This document shows, piece by piece, positions 14,148-22,857 of a DNA stretch of 44,676 nucleotides. How positions within the stretch are numbered: the stretch's first letter is position 1; each line of letters starts with the position of its first letter. Under the pieces are notes generated by a model. The model had not been told where the DNA came from, did not search any database, and was given only the letters and a program-made list of their open reading frames with translations. Source of the DNA: a virus; the IMG/VR virus record IMGVR_UViG_3300009790_002951, positions 1-44,676 of that record. One strand, written 5' to 3'. Made by a program: the position numbers and the translations under genes.

Positions 14148-17100
14148 ATGTTAGGTAAAAGACTAATCAATACTGGAGGAGCTGAAGCCTGTACAACAGA
14201 TACTACGCAAATATTAGACGCAGGGGCAACTCAATCTACAGCCTTATATAGGTTTGAAGATAATGCAAATGATACTGCATATACTGCTGGAACTACAATA
14301 AGCTCTTTTAAAATAATTGATTTAGATGTTAATGGATATTCAAGTGGAGCAACAATATCTAATTCAGCTTCAAATACCGATGACGCAGCTATAGTAGGTA
14401 ATGTAACTTACAGTAATCCTTCAGGAAGTAACGGTAGATTTGATTTAGATGGGGCTAGCGATTATTTACAAATAGACGCAAATACAACATTTAATGGTGC
14501 TACTAACTATACTTTAGAGGGGTGGTTTAAACCAGACAACTTAACTGCAGTAGACCATTTCTTTGCAATACATGATGGATCGAGTGGTAGTAAATTTTAT
14601 GTAAGGTTAAATGATGCGCAAGGCGATATTGATGCACTTGTTTATGGTAGCACAGGTACAGGAAGCTCCGCGGCTACTGTAGTAACAAGTAATACGGCAG
14701 CTAGAGTACAAGCAAATGTTTTTAATCATGTTGTAATGACTTATACAGATGGATCAGGAGGACTTCTATCTATATATATAAATGGGGTTTTGGCAGGATC
14801 AGCTGCTGCTACAGGAAACGGAAACACAACAGGCACTGCAGACTTGCTTATTGGATCATTAGGAGGTTATATCGGATCATATGATTTCGATGGTGAAGTG
14901 GGTCAAGTAAGGTTTTATATTAGCGCTTTAAGTGCAACTGAAGTTTTGCAAAATTATAATGCCACAAGAGCTCTTTATGCAGCCAATCATGGCACTGCAT
15001 CTAATGTAACTTATGCTGCAGGCAAGTTTGATAAAGCTGGTGTATTTAATGGTAGCTCTTCTAAAATAGCTTTACCTGCAATACTACCAACAAACAGCAC
15101 AGCAGATTCATCTGTTTCTTTTTGGTTTAAATATTCAGGTGGACAGTCTGGTACAGGTACTTTATTTAGTTCATATGGTGGTAATAGTGCTCAGCCTGGT
15201 TATCATTTAGGACTTGAGGCCGCTTATACTTGGAATGGTGTTAATTACCCTGATGGTAGCCTTTTTTTAACAGGTTACTCTATGGGTACAGGATCTGGTG
15301 TAAATGGAACAACAAGCTATGCAGATGGAGCGTGGCACCATGTAGTTGTTACTTATGATTTTTCAACAGGCGTTTTAAGCTGTTTTGTTGATAATGCATC
15401 TTCTGCCACACTAAGTGTATCTTTTACTTCAAGGCCATCAACTATTGGTCCTTTTTCACAAAGTGGGGATATTGGCTATCAATTGCATGGTGGGCCTCAC
15501 AGATACGCTAAATGTAGTATAGATCAATTTAGAATATTTGATAAAGAATTAACTACATCTGAGATAAACAGTCTTTATAATGAAACCGCAGCTTCAGCAG
15601 CATCAGGAACAATAGATAATCCATCTACTGTTGCATATTATAAAATGGCTGATGCTACAGATGAAACTGGTTCTTATAATGGAACAGCTACAAGTGTAGA
15701 TTTTAATGTTCAAGGAAAATATGGTTTTGCTGGAAAATTTAGTGGTGCTGGAAGTAACGTAGAAACAACTTTAGCTAATTCAAATTTTACATCTAATTAC
15801 TCTATATCACTTTGGGTAAACTTAACTAATGCTAATGTATTTCAAAATTTTGTTGGTAATTATAAATCTTCTGGCGGTTATGGAGGTTTCACCTTTATGA
15901 GTAGAAATGCTGGAGGTGGAGTTTATAGATTTGGTTTTATATGGTGGACTGGGTCAGGAAGTAATTATAATTTTGTACAGAATTCAGATGTTGTTGCAAC
16001 TTCAGGAACTTGGGTGCATTTAGTTGCAACCAAAATTTCAGGTGTATTGCCTATATTATATGTTAATGGAACTGCAAATTCTTTGTATTATGATAATTCT
16101 GACACAGAACACGGAACAACTGGCGAAAACTTCAAAATTGGCAACACTTTAAACAGTAATTATAGTGCTGGAAAAATAGATCAAGTAAGAATATTTAACA
16201 AAGCAATCAGTGCTTCAGAAGTTACAAAACTTTATAATGAAGTACAATGTGATCCCCTTATAACAACCCCTGAAAATTATTTTAATACAAAACTATATAC
16301 TGGTAATGGTGGAACTCAAGCTATGACAGGTGTAGGTTTTGCTCCTGGAATGACTTGGATTAAAGCTAGATCAGTAGGCTATTCTCATTCATTACAAGAT
16401 ATTTTAAGAGGTCCTGGTACTTCAACCTCCTTATACCCAGATTTAAATTCATCTGCAGGAACTTATGGTGCGTATGGACAAATTATTTCTTTTGATACAG
16501 ATGGTTTTACTGTAGCAAGCGGAGGACACGGAAGTTACCCTGTTGCGCAAGTAAATCAAAATGGGGTTACTTATGCGTCATGGAACTGGAAAGCAGCTTT
16601 AGCTAGTTTTTCAACTAGCTTTAATGGAAGTAGTAGTAAAATAGAAGTAACAAATAGTGGAAATGTATTTGAAGCTGTAGGTGGATTTAGTGCATCTGTT
16701 TGGGTTAATAGAAACACAACTGCAAATCAAACAATATTAAATAAAGAAGGTGCTGTTTCAGGTTCTTATGGGTGGTCATTGAGATACAGTTCAGGCGCAG
16801 GATATTCTTACGATTTATATGACACAAGTGATAATATGGTAACTGTTTCTACAGGAGCTAACTCAACCACAGGAACTTGGGAGCATGTAGTAATATCATT
16901 TAACAATAGTGATAATAAACTTCGTATTTATTATAATGGAGGAACCCCTTCTGTTTCAAGTGCTTTATCTTCAGCAGCAAGCTCAAATACAGAGAATTTT
17001 TTTATAGGAGCAAGAACAAATTCAGGAATTGTTACAGATGGTAATTTAGCACAAGTAAGGATATATTCAACAGCTGTAACCGACGCTCAAGCATCTAATT

Positions 17101-18947
17101 TATATGCAGAACCAGCGGCAAGTAATAATACATTAAACTATCCTGCAGGTGCAGGCTGTATTGCAGCTTATCCACTACAAACAGATGCAGTAGATTTAAG
17201 TGGAAGTGGTAATTATAATGGTGCATCTAGTAATGTAACATTTGGTCAGCCAGGTTATTTAACTAGTAATACCGATGGTGCAATACCAAGTACCGTAGCG
17301 GCTAATGTAGAAGCTGGATTTAGTATTGTAAAATATACAGGAACAGGTTCTACTACTACTGTAGGTCATGGTTTGAACAAAAAGCCTAATTTAATTATTT
17401 TTAAAGGATTAGTAAACAATACAACTGATGCTTGGCCTGTTTACGCATCCCCAACTACCGCTGATTTTAGTTTATATCTATATCATACTTATGCAGCCAT
17501 TAATGATGCTGCTAATTTTAGTGATACTGAGCCTACTAGTAGTGTATTTACAGTAGGAACTTGGAATGGTATAAATAAAAGCAGTGTAGATTATATAGCT
17601 TATTGCATTTCAAATATAGACGGTTATCAACGTGTAGGCTCTTACATAGGCAATGGATCAGCTAATGGGCCTTTTATTTATACAGGGTTCGAGCCTGCTT
17701 GGATAATGTTTAAAAATACTGATACCGCTTATAGATGGTATATGTTAGATAATAAAAGAAACACAACTAATCCTAGGCGTTCAAGATTATTTGCTAATGC
17801 CCCAACAGCTGAAACAACTAATTCAGATATAGTAGATTTTCACACTAATGGATTCCAAATCATAAACTCTGACGCAGAAGTTAATAAAAGTGGTGATAAA
17901 ATACTATTTTGGGCAATAGCTGCAAATCCAGATACTACAGCTCCAACTAAAGCTAATAGTTTCAAAACTGTTTTATATACAGGTAATAGCGGTACTAACC
18001 AAATAACAGGTTTAGGTTTTAAACCTGACTTGGTTTGGATGAAAGACAGGGGTAATTCATATAGTAATACTCTGTATGATTCAGTTAGAGGTACAGGCAC
18101 AGGTAAAGCAATTTATTCGGATTCAAATGTTGAAGAAGGGGATAGAACAGACATACATAATTTTGTTTCTTTTGATGCAAATGGTTTTACACTTGGAGCA
18201 ACTTCACACACAAATAATATTATAAATAAAAGTGGAGGTACCCTTGTAGCTTGGGCTTGGAAAGCTTTAGATCACGATAGGAATTTAGCTTCTATAAATA
18301 ATGATGGTACTATAGCAAGTCAAGTTAGTGTTAATAAAGACTCTGGATTTAGTATTGTAAAATATACAGGAAATGGAACCGCAGGAGCAACAGTTGGGCA
18401 TGGTCTGGGAGCGAAACCTCAATTTATTCTTTTTAAGAATTTAGATACTGTTGTAAGTTGGATTGCTTATGACACTATTAATAATGTTATAGGGTATCTT
18501 GATGCTACTGATAGTCTTACAGACGGCAGAAGAGCTTGGGCTGTAAATAATACGGATCCTACAAATACATTAGTTACTTTAGGCAATAATCAGGCTACTA
18601 ACGCTGCTTCAAACTTCATAATGTACTGTTGGCATTCAGTCGCAGGATATAGTAAGATAGGGACATATACTGGAAATGGAAGTACAGATGGCCCTACTGT
18701 TAATATTGGATTTGAGCCATCTTGGTTAATGATTAAAAAAACAAATGATACAGGTCAATGGCTTTTAGTGGATAACGCACGAAACCCGTCTAATCCAGTA
18801 AATGCAAGGTTAAGGGCAGATAGAAGTAATGCCGAAAGCACTTCGTATAATATTCTTAATTTTTTATCTAATGGCTTTAAAATAATTACTGCCGATAACG
18901 ACCAAAACACAAACAACGGAACTTACTTATATATGGCAATTAAATAA
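14148..18947 (+). CDS. Giant LamG-repeat tail adhesin (1599 aa)
   Basis: A 1599-aa protein built from lectin-like modules. Residues about 85-274, 281-480, 485-700 and 820-988 are four LamG / concanavalin A-like domains, each with an FDLDG/FNGSSS-type entry, a W-H-VV-T strand and an exit motif such as IDQVRIFNKAISASEV. Between and after them lie two copies of a module with TGNGGTQ-MTG-GF-P---W-K-R (about 714-818 and 1271-1375) and two copies of a GFSIVKYTGNG---VGHGL--KP module (about 1055-1262 and 1398-1599). Both module types occur in marine phage tail proteins. Together they suggest a polysaccharide- or glycoprotein-binding tail structure for host attachment. No hydrolase motif is evident. 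ATG abuts the preceding stop. Confidence 0.85.
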   Translation: MLGKRLINTGGAEACTTDTTQILDAGATQSTALYRFEDNANDTAYTAGTTISSFKIIDLDVNGYSSGATISNSASNTDDAAIVGNVTYSNPSGSNGRFDLDGASDYLQIDANTTFNGATNYTLEGWFKPDNLTAVDHFFAIHDGSSGSKFYVRLNDAQGDIDALVYGSTGTGSSAATVVTSNTAARVQANVFNHVVMTYTDGSGGLLSIYINGVLAGSAAATGNGNTTGTADLLIGSLGGYIGSYDFDGEVGQVRFYISALSATEVLQNYNATRALYAANHGTASNVTYAAGKFDKAGVFNGSSSKIALPAILPTNSTADSSVSFWFKYSGGQSGTGTLFSSYGGNSAQPGYHLGLEAAYTWNGVNYPDGSLFLTGYSMGTGSGVNGTTSYADGAWHHVVVTYDFSTGVLSCFVDNASSATLSVSFTSRPSTIGPFSQSGDIGYQLHGGPHRYAKCSIDQFRIFDKELTTSEINSLYNETAASAASGTIDNPSTVAYYKMADATDETGSYNGTATSVDFNVQGKYGFAGKFSGAGSNVETTLANSNFTSNYSISLWVNLTNANVFQNFVGNYKSSGGYGGFTFMSRNAGGGVYRFGFIWWTGSGSNYNFVQNSDVVATSGTWVHLVATKISGVLPILYVNGTANSLYYDNSDTEHGTTGENFKIGNTLNSNYSAGKIDQVRIFNKAISASEVTKLYNEVQCDPLITTPENYFNTKLYTGNGGTQAMTGVGFAPGMTWIKARSVGYSHSLQDILRGPGTSTSLYPDLNSSAGTYGAYGQIISFDTDGFTVASGGHGSYPVAQVNQNGVTYASWNWKAALASFSTSFNGSSSKIEVTNSGNVFEAVGGFSASVWVNRNTTANQTILNKEGAVSGSYGWSLRYSSGAGYSYDLYDTSDNMVTVSTGANSTTGTWEHVVISFNNSDNKLRIYYNGGTPSVSSALSSAASSNTENFFIGARTNSGIVTDGNLAQVRIYSTAVTDAQASNLYAEPAASNNTLNYPAGAGCIAAYPLQTDAVDLSGSGNYNGASSNVTFGQPGYLTSNTDGAIPSTVAANVEAGFSIVKYTGTGSTTTVGHGLNKKPNLIIFKGLVNNTTDAWPVYASPTTADFSLYLYHTYAAINDAANFSDTEPTSSVFTVGTWNGINKSSVDYIAYCISNIDGYQRVGSYIGNGSANGPFIYTGFEPAWIMFKNTDTAYRWYMLDNKRNTTNPRRSRLFANAPTAETTNSDIVDFHTNGFQIINSDAEVNKSGDKILFWAIAANPDTTAPTKANSFKTVLYTGNSGTNQITGLGFKPDLVWMKDRGNSYSNTLYDSVRGTGTGKAIYSDSNVEEGDRTDIHNFVSFDANGFTLGATSHTNNIINKSGGTLVAWAWKALDHDRNLASINNDGTIASQVSVNKDSGFSIVKYTGNGTAGATVGHGLGAKPQFILFKNLDTVVSWIAYDTINNVIGYLDATDSLTDGRRAWAVNNTDPTNTLVTLGNNQATNAASNFIMYCWHSVAGYSKIGTYTGNGSTDGPTVNIGFEPSWLMIKKTNDTGQWLLVDNARNPSNPVNARLRADRSNAESTSYNILNFLSNGFKIITADNDQNTNNGTYLYMAIK

Positions 18948-18953
18948 AATTAA

Positions 18954-19175
18954 ATGAATAATTATATTAGAAAAATTTCTATTGGATCAGATTACAAAAA
19001 TGCTATGCATTATGTTGTTGATCAAGATGTTATGGGTGGTTCGTGGAAGATCCACGCTGTATCGCAGGATGAAGAGGGATATCATTTGTGGATACAGAAA
19101 AATGAAGAAATAAAAAAATGGAAATTTTTCAGTATAAATACTCCAATTACAATAGAATATAATGTTAACTTTTAG
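18954..19175 (+). CDS. Small conserved phage protein (73 aa)
   Basis: A 73-aa protein, MNNYIRKISIGSDYKNAMHYVVDQDVMGGSWKIHAVSQDEEGYHLWIQK...; its N-terminal half resembles a small protein commonly placed beside tail or packaging genes in marine phages. It has a mixed alpha/beta look with no cysteines and no membrane segment. The stop overlaps by 14 nt with the double GroES-like gene, so the two are probably translated together. Function unknown. Confidence 0.68.
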   Translation: MNNYIRKISIGSDYKNAMHYVVDQDVMGGSWKIHAVSQDEEGYHLWIQKNEEIKKWKFFSINTPITIEYNVNF

Positions 19176-19722
19176 GCCCACAAAATCTTTTTTAGTAAAG
19201 CCAAAAAACAATCAAGAATATAATAGGGAGAAAAATGGTGTAATAATCACCTCTTCAATAGAAAATGCTAAAGACGTAAATCGTTTTGGTATTATAGAAA
19301 AAACCCCTTTGTCTTATACAGGGGATTTAAAAGAAGGTGATGAAGTAGTTTTGCATCATAATGTTTTTCGTTCATATTATGATATAAAAGGCAACGAAAG
19401 AAAGAGCAATGAGTATTTCAAAGATAATTTGTATCTTGTATCATCTAATAAAATTTATCTTGTTAAAAAAAATAATAACTGGGTTAGCTTTGATGATTAT
19501 TGTTTTGTCTCTCCGAAAGACGAGGAGAATATGGAAGTTTCGCTAGGAGCATACGAGCTTCATAAAGGAACAGTAAAATATATAAATGACAATTTAATTA
19601 GTCAGGGGCTGACAGATGGGATGGAAGTAGGGTACACAAAAGACAGCGAATATGAATTTGAGGTAGAAGGTGAAATGCTATATAGAATGAGAAGTAAAGA
19701 TATATGTGTGGAATTTAGTTAA
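19162..19722 (+). CDS. Tandem double GroES-like (Cpn10) protein (186 aa)
   Basis: I read this 186-aa protein as two Cpn10-like domains in series. Domain 1 (about 8-103): FLVKPK, a loop with NGVIITSS (25-32) like the mobile loop GGVILSS of the phage's own GroES, RFGIIEKTP, LKEGDEVVLHHNVFR and the closing strands NLYLVSSNKIYLV. Domain 2 (about 112-185): DYCFVSP, HKGTVKYIND, LTDGMEVGYTKDSEYEFEVEGEMLYRMRSKDICVEF, which follows the GroES ending GD-V-F-----Y---I---E-LIM--SDILA closely. Domain 2 seems to lack a long mobile loop. It lies just upstream of the packaging and capsid genes. It may act with the phage or host GroEL on capsid or tail proteins. This assignment is by pattern, not by search. 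Confidence 0.62.
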   Translation: MLTFRPTKSFLVKPKNNQEYNREKNGVIITSSIENAKDVNRFGIIEKTPLSYTGDLKEGDEVVLHHNVFRSYYDIKGNERKSNEYFKDNLYLVSSNKIYLVKKNNNWVSFDDYCFVSPKDEENMEVSLGAYELHKGTVKYINDNLISQGLTDGMEVGYTKDSEYEFEVEGEMLYRMRSKDICVEFS

Positions 19723-19815
19723 ATGGGAAAATCATTAAACAGAAGAGGCAAATATAGTCATTGTACTCGTGCACAGAAAAACGGAAGAAATAAACCAGCA
19801 AAAAAGAATAAGTAA
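19723..19815 (+). CDS. Tiny basic peptide (30 aa)
   Basis: A 30-aa frame between two genes with no free space: the ATG follows the preceding stop directly and the TAA shares its last base with the next ATG. Sequence character: MGKSLNRRGKYSHCTRAQKNGRNKPAKKNK, ten Lys/Arg and one Cys, like the mini-proteins at 3968-5654. The exact fit in the operon argues that it is expressed. Function unknown; it could contact DNA or the capsid interior. Confidence 0.6.
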   Translation: MGKSLNRRGKYSHCTRAQKNGRNKPAKKNK

Positions 19816-20054
19816 TGGCAGATACGTTTTTAAAAAATAACATATCTATAGTTATATCATTCGTAGCTGCTGTATTTACAGCAGGTGGTATATTTTCTGA
19901 ATTTACATCTCTGAAAGATGAGATACATTTAGTCCACGAAAGATTAGATGAAAAAATAGTTATTATAGAACGTATTGAAGCGCGTATACTTCAATTAGAG
20001 AAACAAGTTGAATATGAAAAAGGCTTTCTAGAGGCCACATCTAAATCTAAATAA
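19815..20054 (+). CDS. Membrane-anchored coiled-coil protein, i-spanin-like (79 aa)
   Basis: A 79-aa protein with one transmembrane helix near the N-terminus (about 10-28) followed by a long heptad-rich helix (about 32-70, LKDEIHLVHERLDEKIVIIERIEARILQLEKQVEYEKGF). This N-in, C-out topology with a coiled coil is typical of inner-membrane spanins. A lipoprotein candidate for the outer-membrane partner is encoded about 120 nt further on (20173). Similar small membrane proteins can also be holins. The stop is followed immediately by the next ATG. Confidence 0.6.
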   Translation: MADTFLKNNISIVISFVAAVFTAGGIFSEFTSLKDEIHLVHERLDEKIVIIERIEARILQLEKQVEYEKGFLEATSKSK

Positions 20055-20276
20055 ATGAGCAAGGAGGAGATAAAAATAAAATCTAACGGATTAAGAAATG
20101 AACTTAAGGAAATACGTAAAAGTATTGACAAACTAACCAACGCTATAGTTATGGCGCAAACACACAAACAACATGAAAAAAATTATTATACCAGCTTTCA
20201 TCCTCTTGATGATGGGATGCGCTGGACAGAGACAAGCACAAATGGAGGTCTACAGAAAGCTGACGAAGGACATTGA
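20055..20276 (+). CDS. Small coiled-coil protein overlapping the lipoprotein gene (73 aa)
   Basis: A 73-aa frame starting directly after the previous stop. Residues 1-35 form a heptad-like charged helix (EEIKIKSNGLRNELKEIRKSIDKLTNAIVMA). The remainder, from about residue 40, overlaps the 20173 lipoprotein gene in another frame for 104 nt and looks unstructured. No membrane segment or signal peptide is present. It may be a soluble partner of the spanin pair. Alternatively the C-terminal part is merely read-through of a gene constrained by its neighbour. Confidence 0.5.
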   Translation: MSKEEIKIKSNGLRNELKEIRKSIDKLTNAIVMAQTHKQHEKNYYTSFHPLDDGMRWTETSTNGGLQKADEGH

Positions 20277-20376
20277 CAGAAAAGATCCTGAACAAGTAAA
20301 ATTAGCACAAGTACTATGGCATGAAATAGTTATAGATGAAAAAAGATATAAAAAACACTATACAAAGAGTAATTGA
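20173..20376 (+). CDS. Small lipoprotein, o-spanin-like (67 aa)
   Basis: A 67-aa protein with a clear type II signal peptide: MKK, a hydrophobic core IIIPAFILLMMG and the lipobox cysteine at position 16. The mature part (about 51 residues) is charged and helical. A short outer-membrane lipoprotein whose start is embedded out of frame in an upstream gene is the classic o-spanin arrangement, as for Rz1. With the membrane coiled-coil protein at 19815 it would disrupt the outer membrane at lysis. The lipobox (LMMGC) is not perfect. It overlaps the next gene by 41 nt. Confidence 0.65.
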   Translation: MKKIIIPAFILLMMGCAGQRQAQMEVYRKLTKDIDRKDPEQVKLAQVLWHEIVIDEKRYKKHYTKSN

Positions 20377-20632
20377 TGCAGGAGAAAAAGCTGTTGAAGA
20401 GCTTATTAAAGTTGCGCATGATGAAATAATTACTGATGATCCATCAGAAGATTTAGCGGCAGATAGATTGAAAAATGCAGCTGCTACAAAAAAACTTGCA
20501 ATATTTGATGCTTTTGAAATATTAAGTAGGATAGAAATAGAAAAAGAAAAATTAGAAAATGGTGAGTCAGCAGATTCTAAAAAAGAAGAAACCTTTAAAG
20601 GTTTTGCTGAATCGAGAGGAAGAAAGTCTTAG
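20336..20632 (+). CDS. Putative small terminase subunit (98 aa)
   Basis: A 98-aa, helical, acidic protein directly before and overlapping the large terminase gene by 74 nt. The core DLAADRLKNAAATKKLAIFDAFEILSRIEIEKEKLE (about 39-74) is a pattern I associate with small proteins at this position in marine phages. Position, size and helical content fit a small terminase subunit that recognises phage DNA, but no DNA-binding motif is obvious. Alternatively it is an unrelated packaging accessory protein. Confidence 0.55.
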   Translation: MKKDIKNTIQRVIDAGEKAVEELIKVAHDEIITDDPSEDLAADRLKNAAATKKLAIFDAFEILSRIEIEKEKLENGESADSKKEETFKGFAESRGRKS

Positions 20633-22853
20633 TCTTTATACTGTAATTGGGAGCATACCAGAATCAGATAAATTAAAGAAAAACAAATCCTCGTCTTGGG
20701 AATATGGTTATAATGCTAATTACGATGTAGTTGTAATATCTAAAAACGGAAAAGTAGGTGATGTAATCAACATAAACGGAGTAAAAATAGCATTACCTTT
20801 GCAACCAAAAAAGGTTGAGTCTAGAAGCAAAAAAACGTCAGAACAATATTGGGAAGCGAAAGAATACCCAAAAGAATTATTTAAGATCAAGACCGTTTTC
20901 CAGTGGAATGAGTACTCGTCTGTATTCAAAGAATCATGGGTTGATTACATCGAAAACGAATTTGAAAGGAGAGAAAATGGTTATTGGTTTAAAAACAACG
21001 GTGTCGATACTTATATTACTGGCTCTCATTACATGTACTTGCAATGGACCAAGATTGATGTTGGGCTCCCAGAGTTCAGAGAATCTAATAGAATATTCTT
21101 TATCTACTGGGAAGCGTGTAAAGCCGACAATAGGTCTTATGGAATGTGCTATCTTAAAAACAGAAGGTCAGGCTTCTCTTTTATGTCTTCAGCAGAATCC
21201 GTTGCTCAAGCGACAATTACTTCAGATGCACGGTTTGGGATATTGTCCAAATCTGGAGCTGATGCTAAAAAAATGTTTACAGACAAGGTTGTACCAATAT
21301 CTACAAACTACCCCTTCTTCTTCAAACCAATTCAAGACGGAATGGATAGACCTAAAACAGAACTTGCCTACAGAGTGCCAGCATCAAAACTTACAAGAAA
21401 AAACATTGAACAAAAGCAAACAGATGAGTTGGCAGGACTCGATACCACAATTGACTGGAAAAATACTGGAGACAATTCCTATGATGGAGAAAAACTCAGA
21501 CTCCTTGTACATGATGAATCTGGGAAGTGGGAACGTCCAGATAATATCCTCAACAGTTGGCGCGTCACTAAAACTTGTCTTCGATTAGGAAGAAGAGTTA
21601 TAGGAAAATGCATGATGGGCTCTACGTCTAACTCTTTAGATAAAGGTGGATCAAATTTTAAAAAATTATTTTATGATTCAAATCCTTTAGAAAGAAATGC
21701 TAATGGTCAAACAAAAACAGGATTGTATAATTTATTTATTCCCATGGAGTGGAATATGGAAGGCTTTTTAGATAAGCATGGCCATCCAGTTTTTAGAACA
21801 CCAGAAGTGCCAGTAGTTGATATTCATGGAGAATATGTTTTTCAAGGTGTTTTGGATTATTGGGAAAACGAAGTTGAATCGTTAAAAAATGATCCAGATG
21901 CTTTGAATGAATTTTATAGGCAGTTTCCTAGATCAGAAAATCATGCATTTAGGGATGAATCAAAAAACAGTTTATTTAATCTTCAAAAGATATACGAGCA
22001 AATAGATTATAATGACACAAACGGAACATATAGTTATGTTGATAGAGGAGATTTTCATTGGGAAAATGGAGAGAGAGGAACAAATGTTGTGTGGACACCA
22101 ACAAGAAATGGGAAATTTTATGTAACTTGGTTGCCGCCTAAAGAATTAAAAAATAATGTGCGTCGAGACAATAACAAGTATTATCCACTTAATGTTCATA
22201 TTGGCTCTTTTGGCTGTGATAGTTATGACATTTCTGGAGTAGTTGGAGGTAGCGGATCTAAAGGAGCTCTGCATGGTTTGACAAAAGTAAATTTTGACAA
22301 TGCACCATCAGAGTTGTTTTTTTTAGAATACATAGCAAGACCTCAAACAGCAGAATTGTTTTATGAAGATGTTTTGATGGCTTGTCATTTTTACGGCATG
22401 CCAATATTAGTTGAAAATAACAAACCTAGATTGTTATATTATTTGAAAAATAGAGGTTATAGAGCATTTGCTATGAATCGTCCTGATAAATTAAAGAATG
22501 ATTTATCAAAATCAGAAAAAGAATTAGGTGGAATACCATCATCACAGCCAGTAATTTCTGTTCATGCAGAAGCAATTGAAGCTTATATTGAAAGAAATGT
22601 TGGTGTTGATGCTATAGGAACGTACAGAGAAATGGGAGATATAGGTAAAAAAATGTATTTTATGAGAACCCTTAAAGACTGGTCAAACTATAATATATTT
22701 AATAGAACGAAGTTTGATGCAACAATAAGTTCTGGTTTAGCTATAATGGCAAATCAGAGATACATAACTAAGCCTGAGAAAAAGCGTAGCAAAATAAGTG
22801 TTAACTTTGCAAAGTACGACAACTCAGGTCTGAATAGCGAAATTATAAAATAG
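20559..22853 (+). CDS. terL: Terminase large subunit (TerL)
   Basis: A 764-aa DNA-packaging motor with ATPase and nuclease domains. Visible motifs: a variant Walker A KNRRSGFS (200-207), Walker B LRLLVHDE with Asp319-Glu320, a coupling-motif-like MMGSTSN (352-358), and an RNase H-like nuclease start FGCDSYD (about 551-557) followed by later acidic residues. The protein is longer than many TerL, with an N-terminal extension of about 90 residues. The first ATG (20559) overlaps the preceding gene by 74 nt and lies in a Lys-rich segment; a somewhat later non-ATG start is possible. The portal gene follows after 4 nt, the usual packaging order. Confidence 0.9.
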   Translation: MVSQQILKKKKPLKVLLNREEESLSLYTVIGSIPESDKLKKNKSSSWEYGYNANYDVVVISKNGKVGDVININGVKIALPLQPKKVESRSKKTSEQYWEAKEYPKELFKIKTVFQWNEYSSVFKESWVDYIENEFERRENGYWFKNNGVDTYITGSHYMYLQWTKIDVGLPEFRESNRIFFIYWEACKADNRSYGMCYLKNRRSGFSFMSSAESVAQATITSDARFGILSKSGADAKKMFTDKVVPISTNYPFFFKPIQDGMDRPKTELAYRVPASKLTRKNIEQKQTDELAGLDTTIDWKNTGDNSYDGEKLRLLVHDESGKWERPDNILNSWRVTKTCLRLGRRVIGKCMMGSTSNSLDKGGSNFKKLFYDSNPLERNANGQTKTGLYNLFIPMEWNMEGFLDKHGHPVFRTPEVPVVDIHGEYVFQGVLDYWENEVESLKNDPDALNEFYRQFPRSENHAFRDESKNSLFNLQKIYEQIDYNDTNGTYSYVDRGDFHWENGERGTNVVWTPTRNGKFYVTWLPPKELKNNVRRDNNKYYPLNVHIGSFGCDSYDISGVVGGSGSKGALHGLTKVNFDNAPSELFFLEYIARPQTAELFYEDVLMACHFYGMPILVENNKPRLLYYLKNRGYRAFAMNRPDKLKNDLSKSEKELGGIPSSQPVISVHAEAIEAYIERNVGVDAIGTYREMGDIGKKMYFMRTLKDWSNYNIFNRTKFDATISSGLAIMANQRYITKPEKKRSKISVNFAKYDNSGLNSEIIK

Positions 22854-22857
22854 CAAT

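Noticed and set aside
7029-18947. Diversity-generating retroelement acting on the fibre genes
   Set aside because: No reverse transcriptase gene and no template/variable repeat pair could be seen in the window.
20815-21588. 257-aa + strand frame within the terminase gene
   Set aside because: It is fully contained in TerL in another frame, while TerL shows Walker and nuclease motifs in its own frame.
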